The notes beneath the pieces were generated by a model. The model was given only the letters and a program-made list of their open reading frames with translations. It was not told the origin of the DNA and made no database searches. 64,000 nt of DNA, from contig NZ_JAJOZR010000001.1 in NCBI RefSeq assembly GCF_021168455.1, positions 496,001-560,000 on the forward strand, in the 5' to 3' direction. A program made the position numbers and the translations under genes. Positions 41,287-49,605 of the stretch are shown here, piece after piece (position 1 is the first letter of the stretch; each line of letters begins with the position of its first letter). Source of the DNA: Ferranicluibacter quercicola (lineage in GTDB: Bacteria; Pseudomonadota; Alphaproteobacteria; Rhizobiales; Rhizobiaceae).

Positions 41287-42228
41287 TCACGGATCCAGGG
41301 GTGCATCGCGCAAAAGGTCGAACATAAGCTTGAAGAAGCGGTCGCTGTCCACCTCGTAGGCGATGCGCGCATTGTCGGGCTCGCCGCGCTCCTTCCAGAA
41401 ATCGGCGACCGTGGCGCCGAAGGCGAAGGTTCCGTCGAGATCGACGGCGATGTGCGCTGGCCGGGTGCGCACCAGTGTCGGATCGATCACCAGCGCCAGC
41501 GCCAGCGGATCGTGCATCGCGCCGCCGACGCCCATGGAGTTGCGATGCAGCTTCTCGTAAAAACGCAGCCAGTCCATGACGAGCCTGCCGAGCTCGGTAT
41601 CGATGGTCGCAAGCTCCGCATATTGCTCCGCCTCGACCAGCACCTGCATGGTCACGTCCAGGCCGACCATGGTGATGGGCACGCCGCTGTCGAGCACGAG
41701 CCGGACGGCTTCGGGGTCGCAGAAGGCGTTGAATTCGGTGGGCGTGATGATCTCGCTCTTGCGATAGAACACGCCACCCATCCAGATCAGCTCCTTGATC
41801 TTGCCCAGCACCTGCGGGTGCTTGAGCACGAGGAGGCCGATATTGCTGAGCGGCCCGGTCGCCACGACGATGATGGGTTCGGGCGCCGCCGCAAGCCGTG
41901 CGGCGAGGAAATCGACGGCATGCTGCGCCAAGGGTTCGCGTTGCGGCATGGGCAGGTAGGGTGAGCCCTCGAGGCCGCTCGGGCCATCCGCCGTTCCCAG
42001 CACCAGCGGACGGGCGAGCGGACGAATGCAGCCGGCCGCGACGGGCACGTCGCCCGCGCCGATAAAGTCGAGGATGCGAATGGCGTTCGACGTGGTCTTG
42101 TCGAGCTCGGCATTGCCACAGGTGGTGGTCACGCCCAGAAGTTCGATATCCGGCGAGCGATGCGCCATGACGAGGGCGATCGCGTCATCGTGACCGGGAT
42201 CGCAGTCGTAGAGAATGGGTGTCGGCAT
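41287..42228 (-). CDS. Nucleoside hydrolase, IunH family
   Basis: A 313-residue inosine/uridine-preferring nucleoside hydrolase. The calcium site is ILYDCDPGHDDAIALV at the N-terminus (DxDxxxDD). TTCGNAELDKTTSNA and the later HDPLALALVIDP, with a second Asp ligand, complete the active site. The enzyme cleaves the N-glycosidic bond of nucleosides to base and ribose. It lies 12 bp after the second hydrolase gene in the nucleoside-importer operon. The specificity for purine or pyrimidine cannot be told from sequence alone. Confidence 0.92.
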   Translation of the reverse strand: MPTPILYDCDPGHDDAIALVMAHRSPDIELLGVTTTCGNAELDKTTSNAIRILDFIGAGDVPVAAGCIRPLARPLVLGTADGPSGLEGSPYLPMPQREPLAQHAVDFLAARLAAAPEPIIVVATGPLSNIGLLVLKHPQVLGKIKELIWMGGVFYRKSEIITPTEFNAFCDPEAVRLVLDSGVPITMVGLDVTMQVLVEAEQYAELATIDTELGRLVMDWLRFYEKLHRNSMGVGGAMHDPLALALVIDPTLVRTRPAHIAVDLDGTFAFGATVADFWKERGEPDNARIAYEVDSDRFFKLMFDLLRDAPLDP

Positions 42229-42240
42229 CGGAACGGTCCT

Positions 42241-43275
42241 TCAGGCTGCGGTGCGAAGGCCGCCGGCGCGTGCGTGGCGCGCCATGGTGGCCTTGAAGAT
42301 CGAGAGGAAGCGGCGGCCATCGAGACCGGTGGCGATACGGGTCGTCTTGGGGCCGTCACCGCCGGGCAGGATCTGGTGGCCGCGATAGGCCACCACCTGC
42401 CCCCGCGCGACGCCCTTCTCGATGACGACATCGGCAAAGAGCGGCGCGGTCGTCGTGACGAGGTCCGGCGCGAAGGCGAGCGCGACGGTGATCACGTCGT
42501 CCATGGGGAAACCCACGAGGCCGAAGAATTCGCGCCAGATATCGATATAGATCGGGAAAACCTCGCCGATCATGTCGACGACGGCATTGTTCGCCCCGAG
42601 CGAGACCATGTCCGCGATGTCGTCGCGCGTCAGCATGCTGTCGGCCACGCGATTGTCCTCGCAGATGTCCAGCGGCACGAGGATCTTGTCGACATCGGCG
42701 TTCAGGACGATGCGCGAGGCCTCCGGATCGGCCCAGATATTGTACTCCGACAACGGCGTCATGTTGCCGGGCGTCGTAAAGTTGCCGCCGAGCACCAGCA
42801 TGTTCTTCAGAAGCGACGGCAGAGCCGGCTCCTGCAGGATGGCAAGCGCCGCGTTGGTCGTCGGCCCCGTCGTCACCAGCGTGATCTCGCCGGGATTGGC
42901 CCTGACCGTGTCGATGATGAAATCAACGGCATGCCCCGGATTGGCCTGACGGCTCGGCTCCGGTGCGGGCGGGTTGAACGTCTTCAGCCGATCGCCGAAG
43001 CGTGCCGTCAGCCGCTTTTCAAAATGAACGGGCGCCTCCATCGCGGCCTTGGCATGCCCGACGATCGGCCGCCAGGCACCGGCATGGACCGGGATATCGT
43101 TGCGACCGGCCAGTGACAGCGTGTTCAGCACGACGTCGGTGACCTGTTTGATCGGACCGGCGGCGCCGGTCACGGTGGTGACGCCCTCCAGTTTGATATC
43201 CGGATGGGCGGCGGCAAACAGCACGGCGAGAATGTCGTCGCCGGCGGAGTCCACGTCGAGGATGATGCGCTGCAT
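42241..43275 (-). CDS. Nucleoside hydrolase, divergent IunH-family member
   Basis: A 344-residue protein from the ATG at 43275 (MQRIILDVDSAGDDILAV). A longer in-frame reading runs into the permease gene and is rejected. The calcium motif reads DVDSAGDD, with Ser-Ala replacing the usual Pro-Gly. The rest of the fold is kept, with TVTGAAGPIKQVTDVV, LVTTGPTTNAALAI and MTPLSEYNIWADPEAS. Clear sequence difference from its neighbour (41287-42228) suggests separate substrate ranges rather than a recent duplication. It is encoded directly after the importer permeases (25-bp gap). Confidence 0.9.
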   Translation of the reverse strand: MQRIILDVDSAGDDILAVLFAAAHPDIKLEGVTTVTGAAGPIKQVTDVVLNTLSLAGRNDIPVHAGAWRPIVGHAKAAMEAPVHFEKRLTARFGDRLKTFNPPAPEPSRQANPGHAVDFIIDTVRANPGEITLVTTGPTTNAALAILQEPALPSLLKNMLVLGGNFTTPGNMTPLSEYNIWADPEASRIVLNADVDKILVPLDICEDNRVADSMLTRDDIADMVSLGANNAVVDMIGEVFPIYIDIWREFFGLVGFPMDDVITVALAFAPDLVTTTAPLFADVVIEKGVARGQVVAYRGHQILPGGDGPKTTRIATGLDGRRFLSIFKATMARHARAGGLRTAA

Positions 43276-43300
43276 GGGAAGCCTTCGAGGTCTCGGGTTT

Positions 43301-44299
43301 TCAGGAACGGGGAAGCGGCGCGTCGCGGCCAGCTTCCCTCGAGGGATGGACAGATAACGCGCGGCGGATGGTCTCGACCGTCTCGCGGATGCGCTTCGGC
43401 CGAGCGCGCCAGGAGAGCGCGAACAGGGCGACGAGCGCCACGGCATAGGGCACGGCCAGAACCAGATAGGAGGGGAAGCCGAAGGTCTGGAGCCGGAGCG
43501 AGAAGGCATCGGCAAAGCCGAACAGCAGGCAGCCGGCCAGCACCTTCAGAGGGTCGCCGCCCGAGAAGATCAGGATCGCCACCGCCATGAATCCGCGACC
43601 GGACGACATATTTTCGGTGAACATCGTGATGTAACCGAGCGACATATGCGCGCCGGCCAGTCCCGCCAGCAGGCCGCAGAGCAGCGCAGCCGTGTATCGG
43701 ATCCGCGCGATCGAAATACCGAGTGCCTCCGCCGCTTCCGGCTTTTCGCCGACGACGCGGATATAAAGCCCGAGCCGGGTGCGGTTGTAGAAGAGGATCA
43801 TCAGTAGCACGGCGAGAAAGGCAACATAGACCAGCGGCGTATAACCGGAGATCAGCTGCGCGGTGGACGGACCCAACAGGTCGCGGGCACCGGGGATCTG
43901 CACCTTGGGCAGGCCGACGATGCCGCGTCCGACTACGGAGCCGCGCGTGCCGAAGATCGCCTTCAGGAGCGAAACGGTCATGCCGCCGGCCAGAATATTG
44001 AGCGCCAGCCCCACCACGACCTCGTTGGCGCGAAAACTGACGACAAGGACCGCATAGATGAGGGCGAAGACGAGGGCGGCGGAAACGCCGATGACCATGC
44101 CGCCCAGCGACGAGCCCGTCCAGATGGAACCGACCACGGCGAAGAAGGCGGCGATCAACATCTGGCCTTCCAGACCGATGTTGAAGATGCCGGCCTTGGT
44201 GGTGAACGAGCCGCCGAGCGCCACGAGCAGGATCGGCGTCGTGGTGCGGATCGTCGCGACCAGGAGCGCGACGTTGAACAGGTTGCTCAGAATTTCCAT
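43301..44299 (-). CDS. BMP-type nucleoside ABC transporter permease (YufQ-like)
   Basis: A 332-residue inner-membrane permease. Hydrophobic segments contain FTTKAGIFNIGLEGQMLIAA, FRANEVVVGLALNILAGGM and VVGEKPEAAEALGISIARIR, the coupling loop. These are the marks of the second permease in BMP/nucleoside importers such as those of Bacillus and Treponema. The C-terminus carries a long Arg-rich tail (about residues 300-332). It overlaps the upstream permease gene by 13 bp. Confidence 0.92.
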   Translation of the reverse strand: MEILSNLFNVALLVATIRTTTPILLVALGGSFTTKAGIFNIGLEGQMLIAAFFAVVGSIWTGSSLGGMVIGVSAALVFALIYAVLVVSFRANEVVVGLALNILAGGMTVSLLKAIFGTRGSVVGRGIVGLPKVQIPGARDLLGPSTAQLISGYTPLVYVAFLAVLLMILFYNRTRLGLYIRVVGEKPEAAEALGISIARIRYTAALLCGLLAGLAGAHMSLGYITMFTENMSSGRGFMAVAILIFSGGDPLKVLAGCLLFGFADAFSLRLQTFGFPSYLVLAVPYAVALVALFALSWRARPKRIRETVETIRRALSVHPSREAGRDAPLPRS

Positions 44300-45357
44300 C
44301 GGCGCTCTCCCGTGCGGTCGCCGCGTCGGCGCATCATGAGATCGGCGGAGACCGCCAGGATGATCAGCGCCTGGATGACCGTGATGATCTCGCGCGAGGC
44401 TGTCGTATCCACCTCAAGCAGCAGCGAACCAGCCCGCAGCGCGCCGAAAAACAGCGCGGTGAAGATGGTGCCGATGGGCGAGCCGTTGGCAAGCAAGGCC
44501 GCGATGAGCCCATCGAAGCCGAAACCCGGCGCAAAGCCTTCCATGAACCGGTGGTGCACGCCGAGCGTCTCGACGCCGCCTGCAAGGCCGCCGACGGCGC
44601 CGGAGACGAGAAGCACGCCGAAGCCGACGCGGCGCACGCTGACGCCGCCATACTCGGCGAATTTGGGCGCGGAGCCGACCATGGTCACGGCGTAGCCGGC
44701 CGACGTCCAGCGGAAGAAGGCGGCGACGCCGACGGCCAGCGCCAGGCCGATGAGCAGCCCAATGTTCAGCCGCGAGAAGGAGAAGAGCTCGGGCAGATAG
44801 GCGCTCGTCAGAATCGGCGGCGTTTCCGACCATCCGCCCGGACGCTTGAACAGGAAGATGGTGAAATAGGAGGTGAGCAGCGTCGCGATATAGTTGGCAA
44901 GGATGGTGGACACCACCTCGTTGGTGCCGAAGCGGACGCGGAAGAAGGCGGGGATCGCGATCCACAGCGCACCCGCGACCACCGCAAGCGTCATCGCGGC
45001 AAGCACATGCAGCACGGGCGGCAGCGCAAAGGCAAAGCCGACCCAGGCGGCAGCGAACCCGCCGAGGAAGAGCTGCCCCTCGATGCCGACATTGAACATG
45101 CCGCCGCGAAGAGCGATGCAGGCCGCAATACCGCAGATAAGAATGGGTGTCGTCTGCAGCAGGGTTCCCGCGATCTTCTCGGCATCGCCGAAGGCGCCGC
45201 GCATGAGCGTCATGAGGACGGCGACCGGGCTTTCTTCGATCATGAGAATGATGACGGCGCCGAGCGCCAGCGCGATGGCGAAGGCGAGCGCCTGGCCCGC
45301 CAGCGTTCGCGCCAGCCCTTTTGAGAAGAGTCCCCGGAAGAGCAGGCGGTTCGTCAT
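44287..45357 (-). CDS. BMP-type nucleoside ABC transporter permease (YufP-like)
   Basis: A 356-residue inner-membrane permease with TTPILICGIAACIALRGGMF, FNVGIEGQLFLGGFAAAWVG and MVGSAPKFAEYGGVSVRR, the coupling loop. It forms the heterodimeric pore with the product of 43301-44299. The operon order (binding protein, ATPase, permease, permease) is that of nucleoside importers. The start overlaps the ATPase stop by 4 bp. Confidence 0.92.
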   Translation of the reverse strand: MTNRLLFRGLFSKGLARTLAGQALAFAIALALGAVIILMIEESPVAVLMTLMRGAFGDAEKIAGTLLQTTPILICGIAACIALRGGMFNVGIEGQLFLGGFAAAWVGFAFALPPVLHVLAAMTLAVVAGALWIAIPAFFRVRFGTNEVVSTILANYIATLLTSYFTIFLFKRPGGWSETPPILTSAYLPELFSFSRLNIGLLIGLALAVGVAAFFRWTSAGYAVTMVGSAPKFAEYGGVSVRRVGFGVLLVSGAVGGLAGGVETLGVHHRFMEGFAPGFGFDGLIAALLANGSPIGTIFTALFFGALRAGSLLLEVDTTASREIITVIQALIILAVSADLMMRRRGDRTGERRWKF

Positions 45358-46883
45358 GAAGCCTCCGTCATGTCTGCCGGGTCGATCCCGGCCATCATCA
45401 GTCCGATTGCGTCTTCATCCATCGCGGCGCCATCGACCTCGCCCATGATCCCGCCGTCGAACATGACGAGGATCCGGTCGGCCAAGGCTTTCAGTTCGTC
45501 GAGCTGGGTCGAGATGAGGAGGATCGCACGGCCGTCGGCACGCTGGCGCATGATCTCGTCGTGGATCGCCTCCTGCGCGCCGATATCCACGCCGCGGGTC
45601 GGCTGGTCGATGAGAAGCACGTCTCCGCCGGCCGTGAACTCCCGCGCCAGTACAACCTTCTGGATGTTGCCGCCGGACAGGCTGCGCGCCGGATCCTTCG
45701 GCCCGCGGGCGCGGATGTCGAAACGCTCTATCAGAGCGCGCATCGTGCCATGCACCGCCGACCAGTCGATCACGCCGAGGCGGGCGAAGGGTCTTTTCGT
45801 CTGCCGCCCCATCAGCATGTTGGCCGACAGCGAGGCGTTGCGATCGACACCGCGCACCATGCGGTCACCGGGAACATGGGCCAGCCCGCGATTGCGGATT
45901 TCGGCCGGCGTCCGGTCGAGAATGTCGTGTCCGTGTAGCTTCGCGCTGCCATGGCTTGCAGGCCGGAGCCCGGAGAGCACCTCCGCGAGTTCCGTCTGAC
46001 CGTTGCCGGCGACGCCCGCGATACCGACGATCTCGCCGGCACGGACCGTCAGATCCACGGATTTCAGGGCCGTCAGCCGCCGGTCGTCCCGCGCCCAGAG
46101 ATCGTTGACCTCAAGCGCCACGGCGCCGTCGGTACGGGTTCGGGGGCGCCGGTCGAAGCTGACGTCGCGGCCGACCATGAGCCGGACGAGTTCGCGCTTG
46201 GTCAGCGCGCTCTTCGGCTTCGTGGCGACGACGCGGCCGTCGCGCAGCACCGTGACGGTGTCCGACACCGCCATCACCTCTTCGAGATGATGCGAGATGA
46301 AGATCACCGTCATGCCGTCGTCCACGAAACTGCGCAGCGTCTGGAACAGGTCGCGGCTTTCCTGCGGGGTGAGAACGGCCGTGGGCTCGTCGAGAATGAT
46401 GGTGCGGGCGTTGCGCGCCAGCACTTTGAGAATTTCGATGCGCTGCTCGATGCCGACCGAAAGCCCCGCCACCCGCTCCTGCGGATCGACCCGCAGGCCG
46501 AACTTTTCCGAGAGACTACGGGTGCGCTCCACCTGGGCCGCACGGTCGATGAGCCCGTTCCTGCGGATTTCCATGCCGAGAAAGATATTGTCGGCCACCG
46601 TCAGCGACGGCACCAGCTTGAAGTGCTGGTGCACCATGCCGAGCCCCTCGTTGATCGCGACGGCCGGGCTGTCGACCAGCATGGTCTTGCCGCCGATCGA
46701 GATGGTGCCCGCATCCGGCTGCAGCAGACCGAACAGGATGTTCATGAGCGTCGTCTTGCCGGCGCCGTTCTCGCCGATGATCGCATGGATTTCGCCGCGA
46801 CGGACGGCGAGATCGATGCCGTCATTGGCGGTGAAGGCGCCGAAGCGCTTGGTGATACCGGAAAGATCGACGGCAAGGTCCAT
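45354..46883 (-). CDS. BMP-type nucleoside ABC transporter ATPase (YufO-like)
   Basis: A 509-residue double ATPase. Domain 1 has Walker A GENGAGKTT, signature LSVGIEQRIEILKVL and Walker B IILDEPTAVL. Domain 2 has the degenerate P-loop GVAGNGQTELAEVLSG, signature LSGGNIQKVVLAREF and Walker B LLIDQPTRGVD, where DQP replaces DEP. That substitution is common in this subfamily. A 180-bp gap with an imperfect hairpin separates it from the binding-protein gene. Confidence 0.92.
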   Translation of the reverse strand: MDLAVDLSGITKRFGAFTANDGIDLAVRRGEIHAIIGENGAGKTTLMNILFGLLQPDAGTISIGGKTMLVDSPAVAINEGLGMVHQHFKLVPSLTVADNIFLGMEIRRNGLIDRAAQVERTRSLSEKFGLRVDPQERVAGLSVGIEQRIEILKVLARNARTIILDEPTAVLTPQESRDLFQTLRSFVDDGMTVIFISHHLEEVMAVSDTVTVLRDGRVVATKPKSALTKRELVRLMVGRDVSFDRRPRTRTDGAVALEVNDLWARDDRRLTALKSVDLTVRAGEIVGIAGVAGNGQTELAEVLSGLRPASHGSAKLHGHDILDRTPAEIRNRGLAHVPGDRMVRGVDRNASLSANMLMGRQTKRPFARLGVIDWSAVHGTMRALIERFDIRARGPKDPARSLSGGNIQKVVLAREFTAGGDVLLIDQPTRGVDIGAQEAIHDEIMRQRADGRAILLISTQLDELKALADRILVMFDGGIMGEVDGAAMDEDAIGLMMAGIDPADMTEAS

Positions 46884-47020
46884 GAGGCATACCGAGGCAG
46901 GAGAGAAAGATGCAAAGGTTGGCGCGGAACAGACGAACGGGAAACCTGCGTCGATAGCTGTGAACGCCTCTCTGCCCGAACCGGCGTCGCAACCACGCGC
47001 CGCCGGTTAAGGCATCCGTG

Positions 47021-47057
47021 CCGGCGCGGACGGCAGATACGATCCGCCGCCCGCCGG
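47021..47057 (-). repeat. Imperfect GC-rich hairpin downstream of the BMP binding-protein gene
   Basis: CCGGCG (47021-47026) and its complement (47052-47057) form the base of an imperfect stem that starts about 7 bp after the stop of the binding-protein gene. The pairing is interrupted, so the structure is less certain than the hairpins at 9758 and 30323, but the position is the same. The remaining part of the 180-bp gap (46884-47020) shows no ORF. Confidence 0.4.
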
Positions 47058-47063
47058 ACCGTC

Positions 47064-48065
47064 TTACTTCGCGCGGGCGATCTGGATCTTGCCGGCGATC
47101 ACATCCGTGCGGATGGCTTCCAGCTTGTCCTTGATCGCGGCCGGGAGTTTTGCCGCGACATCGTCGCAGACCTTCACCTCGACCCCGCCCGAGGCAAGAT
47201 CGAAGGTGCGCGTGCCCGGCATGACCTTGCGGCCTTCGACCTCGTCCTTGATGATCGCGTAGACGGCGACGTCGCCGCGCTTCAGCATGCTGGCCAGCAC
47301 GTTGCCGGGCGCACTGGAGCACATGTCGATATCGACGCCCAAAGAATATTTGTCGGCGGCGGCACTTGCCTGCATCACACCCTCGCCCGTCGGTCCGGCG
47401 ACGTTGTAGACGATGTCGGCGCCTTGCCCGTACAGCGCCATGGCCAGTTCGCTGCCCTTTGCCGGGTCGTCGAAGGTGCCGGCGAAGACCGAATTCACCT
47501 TGACGTCGGGTGCTGCATATTTCGCGCCCTGCTCGTAGCCGCCCAGGAAGTTGCGGATGACGGGAATGTCGCGGCCGCCGACGAAGCCGATCGCCTTGCC
47601 GTCGCTGATCTTGTCGAATTCCGGCCCCATATCCTCGACGAGGCCTGCGAGCGCACCGGCGATGAAGGAGCCCTGTTCTTCGGCGAAGTTGGCATAGACC
47701 ATCGTCTTGGCGTCGAGCACGCCGTCGATGAAGACGAAGCGCTGGTTGGGATACTGGGCGCCGACCTTCTGCAACGCATCCACGAGTTCCCAGCCCATGA
47801 CGAAGATCAGGTCGTACTGGCCGCTCTTTGCGAGGTTGGCGAACTGCTCCTCATAATCGAGGGCGCGGTTGCCGGTATCGACAAGCTTGAGGTCGATGCC
47901 GAAATCGTCCTTGGCCTTGTTCAGACCATTGACGATGGAAATGCCGAACCCTTGTGCGAAATAGCCGGAGATCGCGGCGATATGCACCTTCTCGGCAGCG
48001 ACGGACGGCAGGGCGGATGCAGCCAGCACGACGCCGGCCGCTAAGAAGCGGGCAAAAATCTTCAT
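47064..48065 (-). CDS. BMP-family (basic membrane lipoprotein-type) nucleoside-binding protein
   Basis: A 333-residue periplasmic receptor with a signal peptide ending near ALPSVAAEK. The features AISGYFAQGFGISIVNGLNK, YDLIFVMGWELVDALQKVG, AKTMVYANFAEEQGSFIAGA and GRDIPVIRNFLGGYEQGAKY are those of BMP-family nucleoside-binding proteins such as Treponema PnrA. There is no lipobox Cys, so it is a soluble periplasmic form. It heads a minus-strand operon that ends with two nucleoside hydrolases, which supports nucleoside import. Confidence 0.92.
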   Translation of the reverse strand: MKIFARFLAAGVVLAASALPSVAAEKVHIAAISGYFAQGFGISIVNGLNKAKDDFGIDLKLVDTGNRALDYEEQFANLAKSGQYDLIFVMGWELVDALQKVGAQYPNQRFVFIDGVLDAKTMVYANFAEEQGSFIAGALAGLVEDMGPEFDKISDGKAIGFVGGRDIPVIRNFLGGYEQGAKYAAPDVKVNSVFAGTFDDPAKGSELAMALYGQGADIVYNVAGPTGEGVMQASAAADKYSLGVDIDMCSSAPGNVLASMLKRGDVAVYAIIKDEVEGRKVMPGTRTFDLASGGVEVKVCDDVAAKLPAAIKDKLEAIRTDVIAGKIQIARAK

Positions 48066-48339
48066 TGTGGTTCTTTCCCTCTGGTAGCCTTCTCGGCAGT
48101 TCCATCACCCGGTCTTGATGCCGCATTAGTTGATGGTCATACGAATACTGTGTCGACTTCCAAATCTTGTCAATCGCTTTCTGACGCTTTTTTCATCTTG
48201 CTGCATTGCACGCCAGAATCAGTGAATCGCATCGCTCCGCAACTTCGAAAGGCGTGTGCGATCGGGTTTCTCCCGGACCTCACTTGACAACGACCAAGCA
48301 CGGTGGATTGTTACTACTCTAACAAATATGGAGAGGTGC
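48066..48339. promoter_or_regulatory. Divergent intergenic region between BMP operon and DUF1185 pair, with TTGTTA/TAACAA repeat
   Basis: These 274 bases drive two divergent operons and contain no credible ORF. Near the right end, TTGTTA (48308-48313) and TAACAA (48320-48325) form a 6-bp inverted repeat with a 6-bp spacer, starting 32 bp before the DUF1185 start. A TTGACA hexamer at 48283-48288 may be a -35 element for the plus strand. The regulator is unknown. The MarR protein encoded at 50877 is a candidate. Confidence 0.5.
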
Positions 48340-48924
48340 ATGGCAGACGTGGTCGTACGCAAATTCGTCGTTTCCGTGGATGAGATCTTCCATGAGGGAG
48401 GCCCGGTCGCCGGCACGCCGCTGCGGCGCGCTGCCGTGCTGGCCGTCATCGAGAACCCGTTTGCGGGCGCCTATGTCGAGGACATCGCCTTCTTCATGGA
48501 CGATCTGAAGCCGCTGGGGCTTGAGATGGCGCGCCGGCTGATCGATGCGCTCGGCGGCGACCCCGCCGTCGTCGAAGGCTACGGCAAGGGCGCGATCGTC
48601 GGATCGGCCGGAGAGCTGGAACATGCCGCCCTCTGGCATAATCCGGGCGGCTACTCCATGCGCGAACTGCTGGGCGATGCCCGGGCCATCGTTCCCTCGG
48701 CCAAGAAGGTCGGCGGACCGGGCACGCACCTCGACGTGCCGATCACCCATGTCAACGCATCCTACGTCCGCAGCCATTTCGATGCGGTCGAGGTGGGTAT
48801 CGGCGACGCGCCGCGTGCAAACGAGATGGTGCTCGCCCTGGCGATGACCACGGGTCCGCGCATCCATGCCCGGGTGGGCGGCCTGAAGGCCGGCGAGATC
48901 AAGGGCGAGGATGGCCTGCGATGA
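48340..48924 (+). CDS. DUF1185 (amino acid synthesis, PF06684) family protein, first paralogue
   Basis: A 194-residue cytoplasmic protein. The start at 48340 (MADVVVRKFVV) is preceded by GGAGAGG. An ATG at 48328 is less likely. Family pattern: RRAAVLAVIENPFAGAYVED near the N-terminus, GKGAIVGSAGELEHAALWH and AIVPSAKKVGGPGTHLDVP in the middle, and VRSHFDAVEVGIGDAPRANE toward the end. The family has a chorismate-mutase-like fold variant and no proven enzyme activity that I know of. Two paralogues overlap here and converge on an enamidase-like gene, which suggests a role in N-heterocycle or amide metabolism. That role is inference. Confidence 0.88.
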   Translation: MADVVVRKFVVSVDEIFHEGGPVAGTPLRRAAVLAVIENPFAGAYVEDIAFFMDDLKPLGLEMARRLIDALGGDPAVVEGYGKGAIVGSAGELEHAALWHNPGGYSMRELLGDARAIVPSAKKVGGPGTHLDVPITHVNASYVRSHFDAVEVGIGDAPRANEMVLALAMTTGPRIHARVGGLKAGEIKGEDGLR

Positions 48925-49535
48925 GCGAGAACGACACCATCGGCCCGAACGAGACCATCGGACTGCGCCGCATCCTGACCGTGGTCGAGGAAACGCTGGT
49001 CGAGGGCGGGCGAAAGCTCGAAAAGCCGACCCGGCGGGCGGCCTCCGTCGCCGTCATCCGCAACCCGTTCGCCGGTCGCTATGTCGAGGATCTCTCACCC
49101 CTCGAAACCATCGGCCGGGTGCTCGGCCACATTCTGCCGGAGCGGGCCGTGGCCGCTCTGGGCATCGAGGGGTCGAAGATCGAAAGCTTCGGCAAGGCCG
49201 TGCTGGTCGGCGAGGATGGCGAGCTGGAACATGCGGCGGCCCTGATCCATCCCGAGCTCGGCGCGCCGTTTCGTGCGATTCTGGGCGGCGGCGCTGCCCT
49301 TATCCCCTCCTCCAAGAAACGCGGCGCGCCCGGTGCAACCTTCGACATCCCGCTCGGCCACAAGGATGCAGCCCGGGTGCGGAGCCATTTCGATGGTATG
49401 GAGGTCCGCGTGGCTGACGCCCCCCGCGCCGACGAGATCGCAGTGGCGATCGCCATCACCGACAGCGGCCGCCCGCACCCGCGCGTCGGCGGCCTGACGG
49501 TGGACAGGATCATCGGCAAGGACGGCGTCGTCTGA
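48921..49535 (+). CDS. DUF1185 (amino acid synthesis, PF06684) family protein, second paralogue
   Basis: A 204-residue protein whose ATG overlaps the first paralogue's stop by 4 bp. It shares the same blocks: RRAASVAVIRNPFAGRYVED, GKAVLVGEDGELEHAAALIH, ALIPSSKKRGAPGATFDIPL and VRSHFDGMEVRVADAPRADE. An extra N-terminal stretch of about 12 residues distinguishes it. Translational coupling and the shared residues suggest a heteromer of two related subunits. No known activity is assigned. It ends 14 bp before a 20-bp inverted repeat that separates it from the convergent amidohydrolase gene. Confidence 0.88.
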   Translation: MSENDTIGPNETIGLRRILTVVEETLVEGGRKLEKPTRRAASVAVIRNPFAGRYVEDLSPLETIGRVLGHILPERAVAALGIEGSKIESFGKAVLVGEDGELEHAAALIHPELGAPFRAILGGGAALIPSSKKRGAPGATFDIPLGHKDAARVRSHFDGMEVRVADAPRADEIAVAIAITDSGRPHPRVGGLTVDRIIGKDGVV

Positions 49536-49548
49536 ACGTTCGATATCG

Positions 49549-49598
49549 CCGACATGCAGAGGCCGCGCCCCGACAGGAGCGCGGCCTCTGCATGTCGG
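49549..49598. terminator. Bidirectional terminator-like 20-bp inverted repeat
   Basis: A perfect 20-bp inverted repeat (arms 49549-49568 and 49579-49598, starting CCGACATGCAGAGG) with a 10-nt loop fills the gap between the converging DUF1185 and amidohydrolase genes. It is long and GC-rich and lacks a T-tract on both sides. It most likely terminates or stabilises transcripts from both directions. The right half ends inside the 70-bp gap before the amidohydrolase stop. Confidence 0.85.
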
Positions 49599-49605
49599 GA
49601 TGGCT

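Noticed and set aside
48340..49535. DUF1185 pair as cyanuric acid hydrolase or barbiturase
   Set aside because: Ring-opening amidohydrolases of that class have three related domains of about 120 residues each in one chain of about 360 residues and their own Ser-Lys motifs. The two proteins here are about 200 residues each with different conserved blocks.
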